Source: Anthopleura xanthogrammica
Taxonomy: Eukaryota; Cnidaria; Anthozoa; Actiniaria; Actiniidae
NCBI GenBank assembly: GCA_964019055.1
Contig: OZ025209.1
Coordinates: 6,001,071-6,065,070, forward strand
Direction of reading: 5' to 3'
DNA length: 64,000 nucleotides
Both the position numbers and the translations under genes were made by a program. Of the stretch, positions 11,521 through 21,474 are shown piece after piece (the first letter of the stretch is position 1; each line of letters starts with the position of its first letter). The notes under the pieces are model-generated. The model was not told the DNA's origin and did no database searches. It was given only the letters and a program-made list of their open reading frames with translations.

Positions 11521-12238
11521 AATTAATTTTCAAATAATTTTGATATTACATGACGTGTTCATTGGCATGAAAATTAGTACAAGTACAATCGGTAAGAATG
11601 CTTGGTTAGCCATAATCATGCCGAAAAAATGCTAGCCTATGTTCGACTTGAACAGGCTTGAAAGGTATGAGTTTGTTGAATATATATTATTTAGTGACAT
11701 AACACGCTAGCTGAAAAATACTAAAGCAAAACAGCTAATTAAAGAGAAAATTGTTTACTCTCAAAACGGCTCATTGAATGTTATTATTATTATTGATTAT
11801 TCACTCTGAGTTTTCATTAAAAAATCCGGACTCCAAACTTCACATTCATTTCACAACTAAAATTCTAACTGTTCTAAGTGATGGCTTTTCTGGTGAATTT
11901 TTCTACCTTAGCATGGTATTATTGTTGAAAAAATCCAATCAAAACTCAATTTAATAGTTATAAGTAGATAATTCATTTTCAAGTTTGGAGTCGGTTGAAT
12001 AATCAACTCAATATTCGAATGATAAATTCATTAATGGATTCAAGAGGGTACGCTTGAGACGTTTTGACTGTAAACGTTTTCAAAAAAAAAAAAACATCAG
12101 AAAATATTATCATATGATTTAGTATTAGTATTTGCCGGTATTCGTGACTATTCGCGGCTATTCGTGACTATTCGCGACTATTCGTGACTATTCGCGACTA
12201 TTCGTGACTATTCGGGTTTCATCACTAGCCCACTAAGT

Positions 12239-12360
12239 GTGGCAGATGCTGTCAAACGCCTTTATTACCTAAATCAATTAGTACCATGGCTGTAACTTTG
12301 TTTTCGTCGATAGCATTGAAAAGCTGATCTGATACCATTAGACTGGTGCAAAGTAAAGGG
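12239..12360 (-). pseudogene. LINE RT fragment (motif A), displaced part of the 9.1-kb remnant
   Basis: The minus strand reads LFNAIDENKVTAMVLIDLG and then, one frame over, KAFDSICH, the RT motif A of non-LTR elements. Colinear with the YVDDTK part at 9146-8820, this shows one LINE copy split by about 3.1 kb of later insertions. Confidence 0.6.
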
Positions 12361-12403
12361 CTCATTTAGTTAGCCTACTCGAGAATACTATTCTTCGGCT
12401 CGT

Positions 12404-12519
12404 AAAGTTTTGCTATATTGCTTATGATGCAACACGGTTATCTGAAAAACAAGGCGAAGCTAAAGTTTTGCTATATTGCTTATGATGCAACACGGTTATC
12501 TGAAAAACAAGGCGAAGCT
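12404..12519. repeat. 58-bp exact tandem duplication
   Basis: The block starting AAAGTTTTGCTATATTGCTT and ending AAGGCGAAGCT occurs twice head to tail without spacer. Confidence 0.9.
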
Positions 12520-12974
12520 AAATAAATAAATGAATGAAGTCACAAAACGCGTGAAAAACAAATGCTTGTTAAAGTATAATAGTCAAATAGACTCACAAGA
12601 AAACAAAGGAATTAGGGTCTACTAAAGTGTATTCGTATAATATCCGTTTCACAGGTTTAGTGATTTCACTCTACACTCTACATGACGGATGTGTTTTATA
12701 TTTCGTTAAGTACTAATCCTCACTGACATTTCACCACCAAATCCGCTTCTTATTGGAAACGCATACAATTCCAATGTCTCTTGTTTCCCGGGGATTTTTT
12801 CGATTCGAGCGAAGCGAAAATATTATGTGCAAATGACATGATGAGCATAAGATTAAGATATACCCTGAAGCTTGACTGAATACCACATCGTTAAACTTTC
12901 TCCAGACAAAAGGTTAATGAAAAGGTTTTTATGCAAATTTGAGAGCATTATATTGGTTAGAGTTGAACAGTAAC

Positions 12975-15900
12975 ATGGCGGTACCGCAACGCGAAACTTG
13001 GATCGGCAAGTTTGATTTCCTTCTTGCTTTGTTAGGTGCTTCGATCGGACTTGGAAACATTTGGCGCTTCCCATACTTGTGCTACAAGAATGGAGGAGGT
13101 AGGATGAATGATAGGCTGCAGTTGAAAAGTCTATTACAGCCGGTGTGCAATGAAGGGTTCATATTGGCGGTTATAATATATATATATTTATATATTTTCT
13201 TCCAACGCCGTATTGGCGGCTCAAAATCGCAACAAGTTTCATATCGCGATTCTCCTATCTCCTAATAACAATACTAAACAATGTGATGATCTTTTCTGAT
13301 TATGACTTTTCTCGAAAACGTTTAAACCATTTTCTTTTGTTTTAGCATTTTTAGCGTATTTTGTAAGTAAATAATAATTTTTCAACATACTCATGAATAC
13401 CTTTGAAGTGGAACATATAGGCTGGCATTTTTTATGCATAATGCTGGCTATACCAGCATTCTTACCGATTGTATCTGCACTATTCGCGACCGTATTCGGG
13501 TTTTATCACTAGCCTGTAACATCTCTTGCTATTGTTAGTACCACAAGGAGCTGCAGAGGCCTCGGATTTGTATAACAATCTAGTAAAGTTCTTTTGACTC
13601 GGAATACAATGCAATTAGTTGTTTTATTGGAAACACATATCAATATATATATACCATAAAATGTGAAACAGAGGTTGATTCGTGAATATGATAAAATATA
13701 TATGTTTGAGATATAGAAATAGTTTTGTGTGACAGCCAGACAGTTTTAAATATCTCGAACATATATATTTTATTATGTTCACGAATCAACCTCTGTTTTA
13801 CATTTTATGGTATATATATTTATATTGATATGTGTTTCCAATAAAACAACGTAATTACATTGTATTCCGAGTCAAAAGAACTGATTTCTGTTATAATAAT
13901 AATATTCGAATTCGTAATAACTTGGTTTAAGGGCTAGCCACGTCACATCTTCATGAATTTTTCGCTGCTTTAGATTATTTTTGGAGAACTTTTACTTTAG
14001 AATGATATTAATTTTTCTCGGAACGATAATAATTGTTTCTCTAAAAAAGTCTGGAAGTTTTCAATATGAAAGACTCTAGTAGTGATTACTCAAGTTTCAT
14101 TTTTGAACCGTGGCATTTTTTGAAGTTAATGTTGTGGTTTGTTTGCGTGAGGTTAGCCAGAGCTCTTTCCCTTGGCAATAGACATGCCGCAAAAAGGCGG
14201 GCACAGCCTGAGAAAACAGACGTTCTTTCGCTCCTCATCCCCTCGCGAAACTGTTTTGCAAAATTTCAAATGCTTACTTAACTGGGGAATTATTTTGTCC
14301 CCAACTGAAAGATCACAAGTAAATTAGTAAAAAATGCACAGTTTGAAAGTAAGAAAGCGAACGTGTGTAAAGTTACTGATGCAATTAGAATAAGACAAAA
14401 GCACAAAAATAAAGCTGGTCATATATGCAGGCAAAAGTTTTCTATGTCATACAAATCCTTACGTTTAAGCAATTTAACTTTGCAGGTATTTGTGCTAGAG
14501 CACTGAAATTTTGCACACTCAATTACCAATGTCAGCATGCTGTTCCTTGTATGTGGCTTCTTGCATAATGTAGCCTCCAGACGCCCTTAGGGTCGTCGCG
14601 CAACGCTTCCGAAAACATCCAGGATAATGAGCATTTGTTTCTCCAGAAAAAAATTAATGCTTCGATGGAAGCAAGTCATGTAGTGGATAAGTTTAGGCAG
14701 GATTATCTAAGCCTAATTTTGAATCATGTCTGTGTTAACGAAGTTATTCAAACTTGCACGAAATATTTATCGAAGTAACAATATTTGTATTATGATCATC
14801 CGGGTGGATGTAGTCCTGAGGAGGACTGTTTGATGTGACTGAAGTTTCGACAACCTGAGCGGAAGTCATCTTCAGATTCAAGTGAAGTATAACGAAATCC
14901 GATTACTTAGTTAAGGGTCACGAATTTCATCATTTTCAGTCATCGCTTCCAATTTGTCGCTTCTGAGTTGGACATCTCAATCAGCGCGTAGCAAGTAGTG
15001 GTAAGTCAGGACACAGCTTACTCACAGATTGTATACATTGAATAAGCCGTATGAGTAAGGCTGCCCTGACTTTGATCAGCCCAGAGGTCGTTTCAGGGTT
15101 CGATCTGTGAGTTAGCCATGCCCTGACTTAGATCAGCCCAGAGGTTGTTTCAGGGTTCGATCTGTGAGTTAGCTGTGCTCTGGCTTTGATCAGCCCAGAG
15201 GTTGTTTCAGGGTTCAATCTGTGAGTTAGCTGTGCTCTGGCTTTGATCAGCCCAGAGGTTGTTTCAGGGTTCAATCTGAGAGTTAGTCATGCCCTGACAT
15301 AAATCAGTCCGGATATTGCCTTTTCAGGGTTCAATCTGTGAGTTAGCTGTGCATGGCCGTAGCCACCAGTACGGCTGGTTTTAACCGAACCCCATTTTAC
15401 CGTCTGAACCACTTTTCCCCTCGTAAAAAAATATTTATAATTTATTAGCCGAGAAAACCGGACCACTTTCCAAGTTGTAGTTACGGCCCTTCTGTTCCCG
15501 ACTTTGATAAGTACAGAGGGTGTTTCAGGGTTCAATATATGTGTATGAGTTAGCCGTGCCCTGGCTTATAAGATTAGCCAAGAGGTTGTTTCAGGGTTTG
15601 ATCCGCCCAGACAGCGTTATTCCAGAGTATCTATAAAACTAATATTTTTGTTACTTGCTATGTGTCTGTAGGATGTTTCCTTATACCTTACCTAATATGT
15701 GTGATGGCTGCTGGTGTTCCGTTGCTTATCATGGAGATCAGCCTGGGGCAGTTCATGAGTCAGGGGGGGATCACCGCATGGGCAATTTGCCCAATATTGC
15801 GAGGTAATAATGATAACAGTTAATTATAACAGTTAGTGATTCAGTTATTTGTCTTTGTGAATGATAATTATTTGTTACGATTCACCATTTTTTTATCGAG

Positions 15901-18900
15901 TTTTTGCCCAGTGTTGGAAATGCGTACATAGTCTTGAGGGCTAAACTTCATCAGACATTCTTATAACCTGGGTACACTGGCCTTGTTGCTCGTAGCATAA
16001 CCCTGAGACATTGTTACCTGACAACGGCATTTTCAAATCACGCAGTGCATTCTGGGTTATGACATCATGGCTGACATCACGCAATGCATTATGGGTCATA
16101 ACACCAAGCACTGACATCACGCAAAGCATTGTGGGTCATGACACCATGCCCTGACTTCACGCAATGCATTATGGGTCATGACACAATGCCCTGACATCAC
16201 GCAAAGCATTCTTGGTCATGACACCATGCCCTGACTTCACGCAATGCATTCTTGGTCATGACACCATGCACTGAAATTACGCAAAGCATTATGGGTCATG
16301 ACAACATGCCTGACATCCCGCAAAGCATTATGGGTCATGACACCATGCCCTGACATTACGCAATGAGTTATTGACACGTGGCAATAATTTTCTTTTCAGG
16401 CGTAGGATATTCGTCTTTTGTGATGAACTTTTACTTGATCATCTACTACGCGATACTACTGGCCTGGGCAATCCTCTTCATGTTTTACTCATTCACCGAC
16501 AAACTTCCTTGGTCTCACTGTGACAATGACTGGAATACCGCCGCGTGTTACTTCGGCAAGAAAATGATTCCAGTGAATGAAACCCTCAATGGAACTCTCA
16601 ACTACACGGTTAGATACGTGGAAGACAACAACACAAGATCTCCTGCTGTTGAATTTTGGGAGTAAGTGAAGAAGAAATAGTCCATATATTTGGTGTTTTT
16701 TTGTTCTATTGAAGCCTTAAACAAGGTGTAGCTTGGCTGATGCATTCCGCATGCATCGTTCTTTCCCTTAGCTTTACCAGATCCATAGAGCTCACGCGTG
16801 CGAAATAAAAATAGATTGCTTGTGCCTGAAGGGCGAGGTTGTGGCACGTTTAAAAATTGATTCACGGTGATTCACATTAGTGCCAGTAGTGTGTATAGTG
16901 GCTTTGCACCATCACGTGATGGCAGCCATGACAGGAGGCAGGAACAATAGAGTCTTTCCCCTGGGAAACTGAATTCTTTCTCATGTAAATCATGTTAGAC
17001 CAGATTCAATTGTTCCTGCCTTCTTTCATGGCTGCCATCACGTGATGGTGCAAAGCCTCTATACTGATCGTGTTTTATCTGGTTATTGATCATCTTTGTA
17101 CAGAAACCAGGTGCTCAATGTCTCTGGAGGGCTAAATGAAGTTGGCAAGATTAATTGGCAGATGGCTTTGTGTTTGTTGCTTGCCTGGGTGCTTTTGTAT
17201 TTCTGTGTGTGGAAAGGAGTGAAATCAACTGGGAAGGTAAGCAAAAATCAACCAACTAATCAACTAACCTACCTACCTACCCACCACTCACCATCCAACA
17301 ACACTTAAACCAAATAATCAACTAACCTACCTACCTACCCACCCACCACTCACCATCCAACAACACTTAAACCAAATAATCAACTAACCTACCTACCTAC
17401 CCACCCACCACTCACCATCCAACAACACTTAAACCAAATAATCAACTAACCGACCTACCTACCCACCCACCACTCACCATCCAACAACACTTAAACCAAA
17501 TAACCAACTAACCTACCTACCTACCCACCCACCACTCACCATCCAACAACACTTAAACCAAATAATGCATAACTTCTTAACAAACTCAACAACTCGTACC
17601 ACTCAAACCACCCATCCACCCACAAAACAAACAAACAAACAAACAACTACCAATCAAGCAAATCACCCAAACTTTGACACTTGGTATAAATATATATCAA
17701 CACGTTTTTCTCCTTAAGGTGGTTTACTTCACCGCCACATTCCCGTATGTATTCATTACCATTCTTCTTGTCCGTGCTGTAACTCTTCCTGGAGCTGCGA
17801 CTGGTATAAAGTTCTATCTCGTACCTGTTTGGTCAAAATTACTGCAAGGCCAGGTATGTAAATTCCAACAGAAATTAGGAATGCTGAAACGTTGTTTAGC
17901 TTAATCTTGGGACAAAATAAGTAATGTTTGGAAGGAACTGGAGTAAAAACAACCTATCTCACAGATTGAATAGTCGACTTCCAAGATATGCTTCGCTTGT
18001 CATGCACATGCATGCATGCATAAAGGTTTCAGTTGGAGGATCCGTTCTAAATTTGATTTAATTCGTTTGATTGTAGGTGTGGCTAGATGCAGCAACCCAA
18101 GTGTTTTACTCCTATACAATTGGCTTTGGAGTTTTGATCGCTCTAGGAAGCTACAACAAGTTCAAAAATAACTGCTACAGGTACCACACTGTTCACATTC
18201 ACCTTCAAGACTGGTAACGAATTCAAATCCCCCATTCACGCTCACGGACTTGTACGTGGGGGCTAAATTTAAAACAAATATTTGATATCCTTGATACGTT
18301 AAGAACTCACCTCAGGTTGACAAGTTGTACGATTTTGTTGCTCGTATTTCCGCGCCTTTCAGCTCAGTTAATTAGTGTTCTGGATCGGATTTACAGAATG
18401 CTAATTAGGCTAATGAAAGTTTGTACAAATTTTAAGTATACTTCTAATATTAATCTAATCACTCAAATTCTCTCCTTTTTTCCGTCCAGGGATTGTATCA
18501 TCTTTGCATGTGCTAACAGTGGAACAAGTTTCTATGGCGGGTTTGTCATCTTTTCTGTTCTTGGCTTTATGGCTGAAAAACAAGGAGTTAGCGTTGGAGA
18601 AGTTGCCGAATCAGGTAAATGAATCCTGGCATTATGCGACCAATTTGGCGGGGAAATGATCACGTGACCTAAAAGTGCATTTCATTGTTTATTTCCTAGG
18701 TCCAGGCCTTGCATTCATTGCATACCCAACAGCTGTTGCTGAGATGCCGATCGCTCCTCTTTGGTCTGTTCTCTTTTTCTTTATGGTTCTTCTCCTGGGG
18801 ATCGATAGCGAGGTAAGTTTATTCCTTCCTTTTTCCTTATTTCGCCATATTTTTCGAAATTTTCTCGGTTTCCGCCTCCGAAATACTCCGCCATAAGGAA

Positions 18901-21390
18901 AGGTAGCTGTGCCTTTGCATTGAAGCAAGACATGAGGTGACCTTGTTATATGATAGAGACCTTTCTTCACACCTTTTTTAACAATTATTCACATGTCTCT
19001 ATTATTGAAAGTTCATCTCATTTCTTGCTTCGTTACAAAGGCACGGTTACCTTTCAAGATGGCGCAGGGAACTGTCAAGGGGACCATTGAAGTTTTTTCC
19101 TTTGAAAAATATAAGTCTCTTTATGCAAGAACATTGCGTTGTTCGTACCGTTGTTCGTGTTCATAACACGGCTGTCGTGAAGACACATCTATTGTTAACT
19201 ACTTTTTTCTCTCTTACAGTTTGTTGCTATCGAAGGCTTTGTCACAGCGGTGTCGGACATGTTCCCACGTTTCCTTCGTAGCAAACACCGTTATCGCAAG
19301 GAATTGTTTATACTTGGTTTTTGCATTCTGTGGTACCTTCTGGGATTGACAATGGTTACCCAGGTAACGAATTTCAAGTTCATTTTTATTGCTTGGTTTC
19401 ACTTGACGTCATTTCCTGTCTCATGTAGTTTTCAGTAGCATTCCAGCAGAGTTGACCTTCAGAATGAACTCAAGGTCAACCAATCAGAATTGAGGATTCG
19501 ATATTGTATTTTGATTAGCATTTCCCAAGTCCCTACTCGGAAAATGCTAACCAAAAATAGTTGCCCCATAATTCCTTTAGGGGAACGCGATCAACTCAGC
19601 TGGTTCTGTCTTGGATGTCACCACATGGTAATATAATTGATCACTATATTGGGGCAGATAATGAGATTCAAAGACTTCTACCAGCCGATATCAATAGACC
19701 ATTTCACGGTTGTCGTCGCTCAACCTCAGCCTCGATAGCGTGTAATTTATTCTTTAGAATTTGACTAAAGCCCGTGGAAGTTTTAAGTGTTTCAATAGAT
19801 ATTTTTGAAAGCGCTTGTGCATCTCGAAAATGGTCTATTGTTTGATAATGTGTACTGCTTGTACTTTGAGAGTAGCCAAGGCCAGGGTGTTTATCCACTA
19901 AAGAAGCAATTGTAATGTAGATTAGTCACGTGTGTTTAATATTTTATTATTTTCCAGGGAGGTATTTATGTATTGCAGCTGTTTGATTACTATGCGGTCA
20001 GCGGAACTGCTGTTCTCTGGGTGTCTTTGTTCCAGTCTATTGCCATTGGTTGGATATACGGTAAGAATATGGTCGATAATAGACCTCTTCATAATTACTT
20101 TGGATCTATGTAATAGGCCCCTTCACAGTTCCCTGCGCCATCTTGAAAGGTAGCCGGACCTTTGCATCGAAGCGAGACGAACGGTGAGCTTGCAATGATA
20201 GAGACATGTGAATAATTGTCCAAAGCCTTCATTTTCATTCTACCCACTTTTAAAACAATTTTTCTTTTTCTTTCCGAACCTTGAAAATGTGAGCACAATC
20301 TTCATCAAATGACTGTAACTTCATTCTTATTCCTTTCAGGTGCTGGACGGTTTTATAAGAACTTGGAACAAATGCTTGGATTTCGTATCAATCCATGGCT
20401 GAAAATCTGCTGGGTTTTGATCACACCTGCTTTTTCACTGGTACGTCAGGGTTTTGTTTTTCCCATCATTTCCTAATGCATAGACTTTTACCAGGGTCAT
20501 ATGTGGGTCTTTTCTGAGGGTTTGTCAGCGTCACCCAACTTCACTAGGGTTATCCTTTTAGGGTCAAATATAGCTCTGAAGGTGGGTTGTTCGTGATCAA
20601 CTATGTCTTATCAGGTCTAAAAGACTCTAAGATTGTATCCGAAATTAAATAATCTTATTATAGGAACCGGTGACACAATATGAAATGGAATGGGTCTAGT
20701 TGGTTGGTTGGTTGGTTGGTTGGTTGGTTGGTTGGTTGGTTGGTTGGTTGGTTGGTTGGTTGGTTGGTTGGTTGGTTGGTTGGTGGGTGGGTGGGTGGGT
20801 GGGTGGGTGGGTGGGTGGGTGGGTGGGTGGGTGGGTGGTTGGGTGGGTGGGTGGGTGGGTGGGTGGGTGGGTGGGTGGGTGGGTGGGTGGGTGGGTGGGT
20901 TGGTGGGCTGGTTGGTGGGTTGGTGGGCTGGTTGGTTGGTTGGTGGGCTGGTTGGTTAGTTGGGTTGGTTGGTTGGTAGGTCAAATCCTATTCACACCAA
21001 TTCAATCCATCGTAGGGTATCTTCATCTTCACCATTGTGACGTACAAGCCTTTGGTGTACAATAAGATGTACAGTTATCCAACATGGGGTGAAGCAATCG
21101 GTTGGTGTATGGCCTTGTCGTCAATAATCTGCGTACCAATATATGCTGTTATCAAAATCATGAAGGAAAAAGGAAGCATTCTAGATGTGAGTAGTAGCAA
21201 AATCTGAAATACAAATTTTAGAATTAGGCTGAAAATTCAAGAGATACTGTTATGAAGAGTATAAAATATCACAATCTCTTGTTTCTTTTAGCGTGTCCGA
21301 ACCCTGATGGTGCCAGTACTTCCGCCAGGACGCGACTTGGATAACGAAGGGGATAAATATCCTTTAGAAGAAATGAACACTAAATTGTAA
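12975..21390 (+). CDS. SLC6 Na+/Cl- coupled neurotransmitter/amino-acid transporter
   Basis: Thirteen exons: 12975-13098, 15672-15803, 16400-16661, 17104-17236, 17719-17853, 18077-18180, 18490-18614, 18700-18812, 19220-19363, 19958-20060, 20340-20440, 21016-21186, 21292-21390. All phases agree, giving 581 aa, typical of SLC6 but with very short cytosolic tails. The protein imports substrate with Na+ and Cl-. The N-terminal gate RETW, TM1 [20 protein letters not shown]2 LGQF, the extracellular loop cysteines ([11 protein letters not shown]) with four N-glycosylation sequons, [18 protein letters not shown], and TM6-8 ([28 protein letters not shown]) are all present. The residue that is Asp in monoamine carriers (TM1, before LGN) is Gly, which places it with GABA/taurine/betaine/glycine/creatine carriers. 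The exact substrate cannot be read. The start ATG has A at -3 and G at +4. Confidence 0.93.
13500..13890. repeat. Palindromic repeat in SLC6 intron 1
   Basis: About 13590-13885 is a long inverted repeat: GTTTTATTGGAAACACATAT, CCATAAAATGTGAAACAGAGG and GTTGATTCGTGAA recur complemented after a short centre near 13740. The left flank (13505-13600) matches the split repeat at 9950. It has no coding role. Confidence 0.7.
14560..14640. repeat. Single arm of the TAGCCTCC MITE
   Basis: GTAGCCTCCAGACGCCCTTA then GGGTCGTCGCGCAACGCTTC matches the left arm of the hairpin at 53931-54024. No partner arm lies nearby, so it is a solo arm or decayed copy. Confidence 0.55.
15040..15605 (+). repeat. SINE-tail-derived minisatellite in SLC6 intron 1
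   Basis: Tandem units of about 60 bp, each with CCCTGACTTAGATCAGCCCA, GAGGTTGTTTCAGGGTTC and RATCTGTGAGTTAGC. About eight copies, one interrupted by an unrelated ~120-bp insert (15350-15500). The same unit occurs inverted at 37880-38200 and as single copies next to SINE bodies at 39305, 40718 and 57590. Confidence 0.85.
15970..16372. repeat. ~40-bp minisatellite in SLC6 intron 2
   Basis: About nine units of the form CTGACATCACGCAATGCATT then ATGGGTCATGACACCATGCC, with spacing of about 40 bp. The array stops 27 bp before the exon 3 acceptor. Confidence 0.85.
16888..17066. mobile_element. Foldback MITE in SLC6 intron 3
   Basis: Arms of about 50 nt: TATAGTGGCTTTGCACCATC, ACGTGATGGCAGCCATGA, GCAGGAACAA and their complements at 17005-17066. 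It sits about 40 bp before exon 4. Confidence 0.75.
17240..17570. repeat. ~72-bp minisatellite directly after the exon 4 donor
   Basis: Four to five units built of AATCAACTAACC, CTACCTACCCACCCACCACT and CACCATCCAACAACACTTAA. The plus strand is almost free of G. The array starts within a few bases of the splice donor at 17237. Confidence 0.85.
18886..19085. mobile_element. MITE family B, full copy
   Basis: The left arm (GGAAAGGTAGCTGTGCCTTT, GCATTGAAGCAAGACATGAG) is inverted at the right (CTTGCTTCGTTACAAAGGCA, CGGTTACCTTTCAAGATGGC). Partial copies lie at 20103-20300 and 53118-53180. Located in SLC6 intron 8. Confidence 0.7.
19690..19925. repeat. Dispersed repeat shared with 42770-43025
   Basis: Contains AATAGACCATTTCACGGTTG, GCCTCGATAGCGTGTAATTT, TTCTTTAGAATTTGACTAAA and AATGGTCTATTGTTTGATAA. 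The first and last of these are inverted versions of each other, giving TIR-like ends AATAGACCATTTYACGG / AATGGTCTATTG. Located in SLC6 intron 9. Confidence 0.65.
20103..20300. repeat. MITE family B, partial copy
   Basis: GCGCCATCTTGAAAGGTAGC, CGGACCTTTGCATCGAAGCG and TAGAGACATGTGAATAATTG match the element at 18886-19085. Located in SLC6 intron 10. Confidence 0.6.
20698..20985 (+). repeat. (GGTT)n/(GGTG)n microsatellite
   Basis: About 85 bp of pure GGTT followed by about 115 bp of mainly GGTG (GGGTGGGTGGG...), then mixed GGTT/GGGC units. Located in SLC6 intron 11. Every open frame here is repeat-encoded Gly/Trp/Val or Pro/Thr and is not a gene. Confidence 0.95.
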
Positions 21391-21424
21391 TGCAAAAAAA
21401 TTCCCCACCATTCAAAGTCAATCC

Positions 21425-21444
21425 AATAAACATCGAAATAAAAC
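21425..21444 (+). promoter_or_regulatory. Polyadenylation signals of the SLC6 gene
   Basis: Two AATAAA hexamers lie 35-55 bp after the stop codon (CCAATAAACAT and GAAATAAAACC). The 3' UTR is therefore short, and the satellite array begins just beyond. Confidence 0.55.
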
Positions 21445-21474
21445 CATAAGCTAGCTAGAGTTCATACGCATCAA

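Larger units (their letters stand above)
9439..12232. mobile_element. ~2.8-kb composite element with inverted ends
   Basis: The left end (GGCTAGTGATAAAACCCGAA, then TAGTCGCGAATACCGGTAAA) is inverted at the right end (TTTGCCGGTATTCGTGACTA ... TTCGGGTTTCATCACTAGCC). The right arm has been enlarged by tandem copies of an 11-mer (GACTATTCGYG) at 12130-12212. A third copy of this terminus lies at about 13470-13512. The interior holds nested MITEs and a LINE fragment, so no transposase can be assigned. Confidence 0.6.

Noticed and set aside
20658..21065. Long open frames on both strands
   Set aside because: Encoded wholly by the GGTT/GGTG repeat; low complexity and inside an SLC6 intron.
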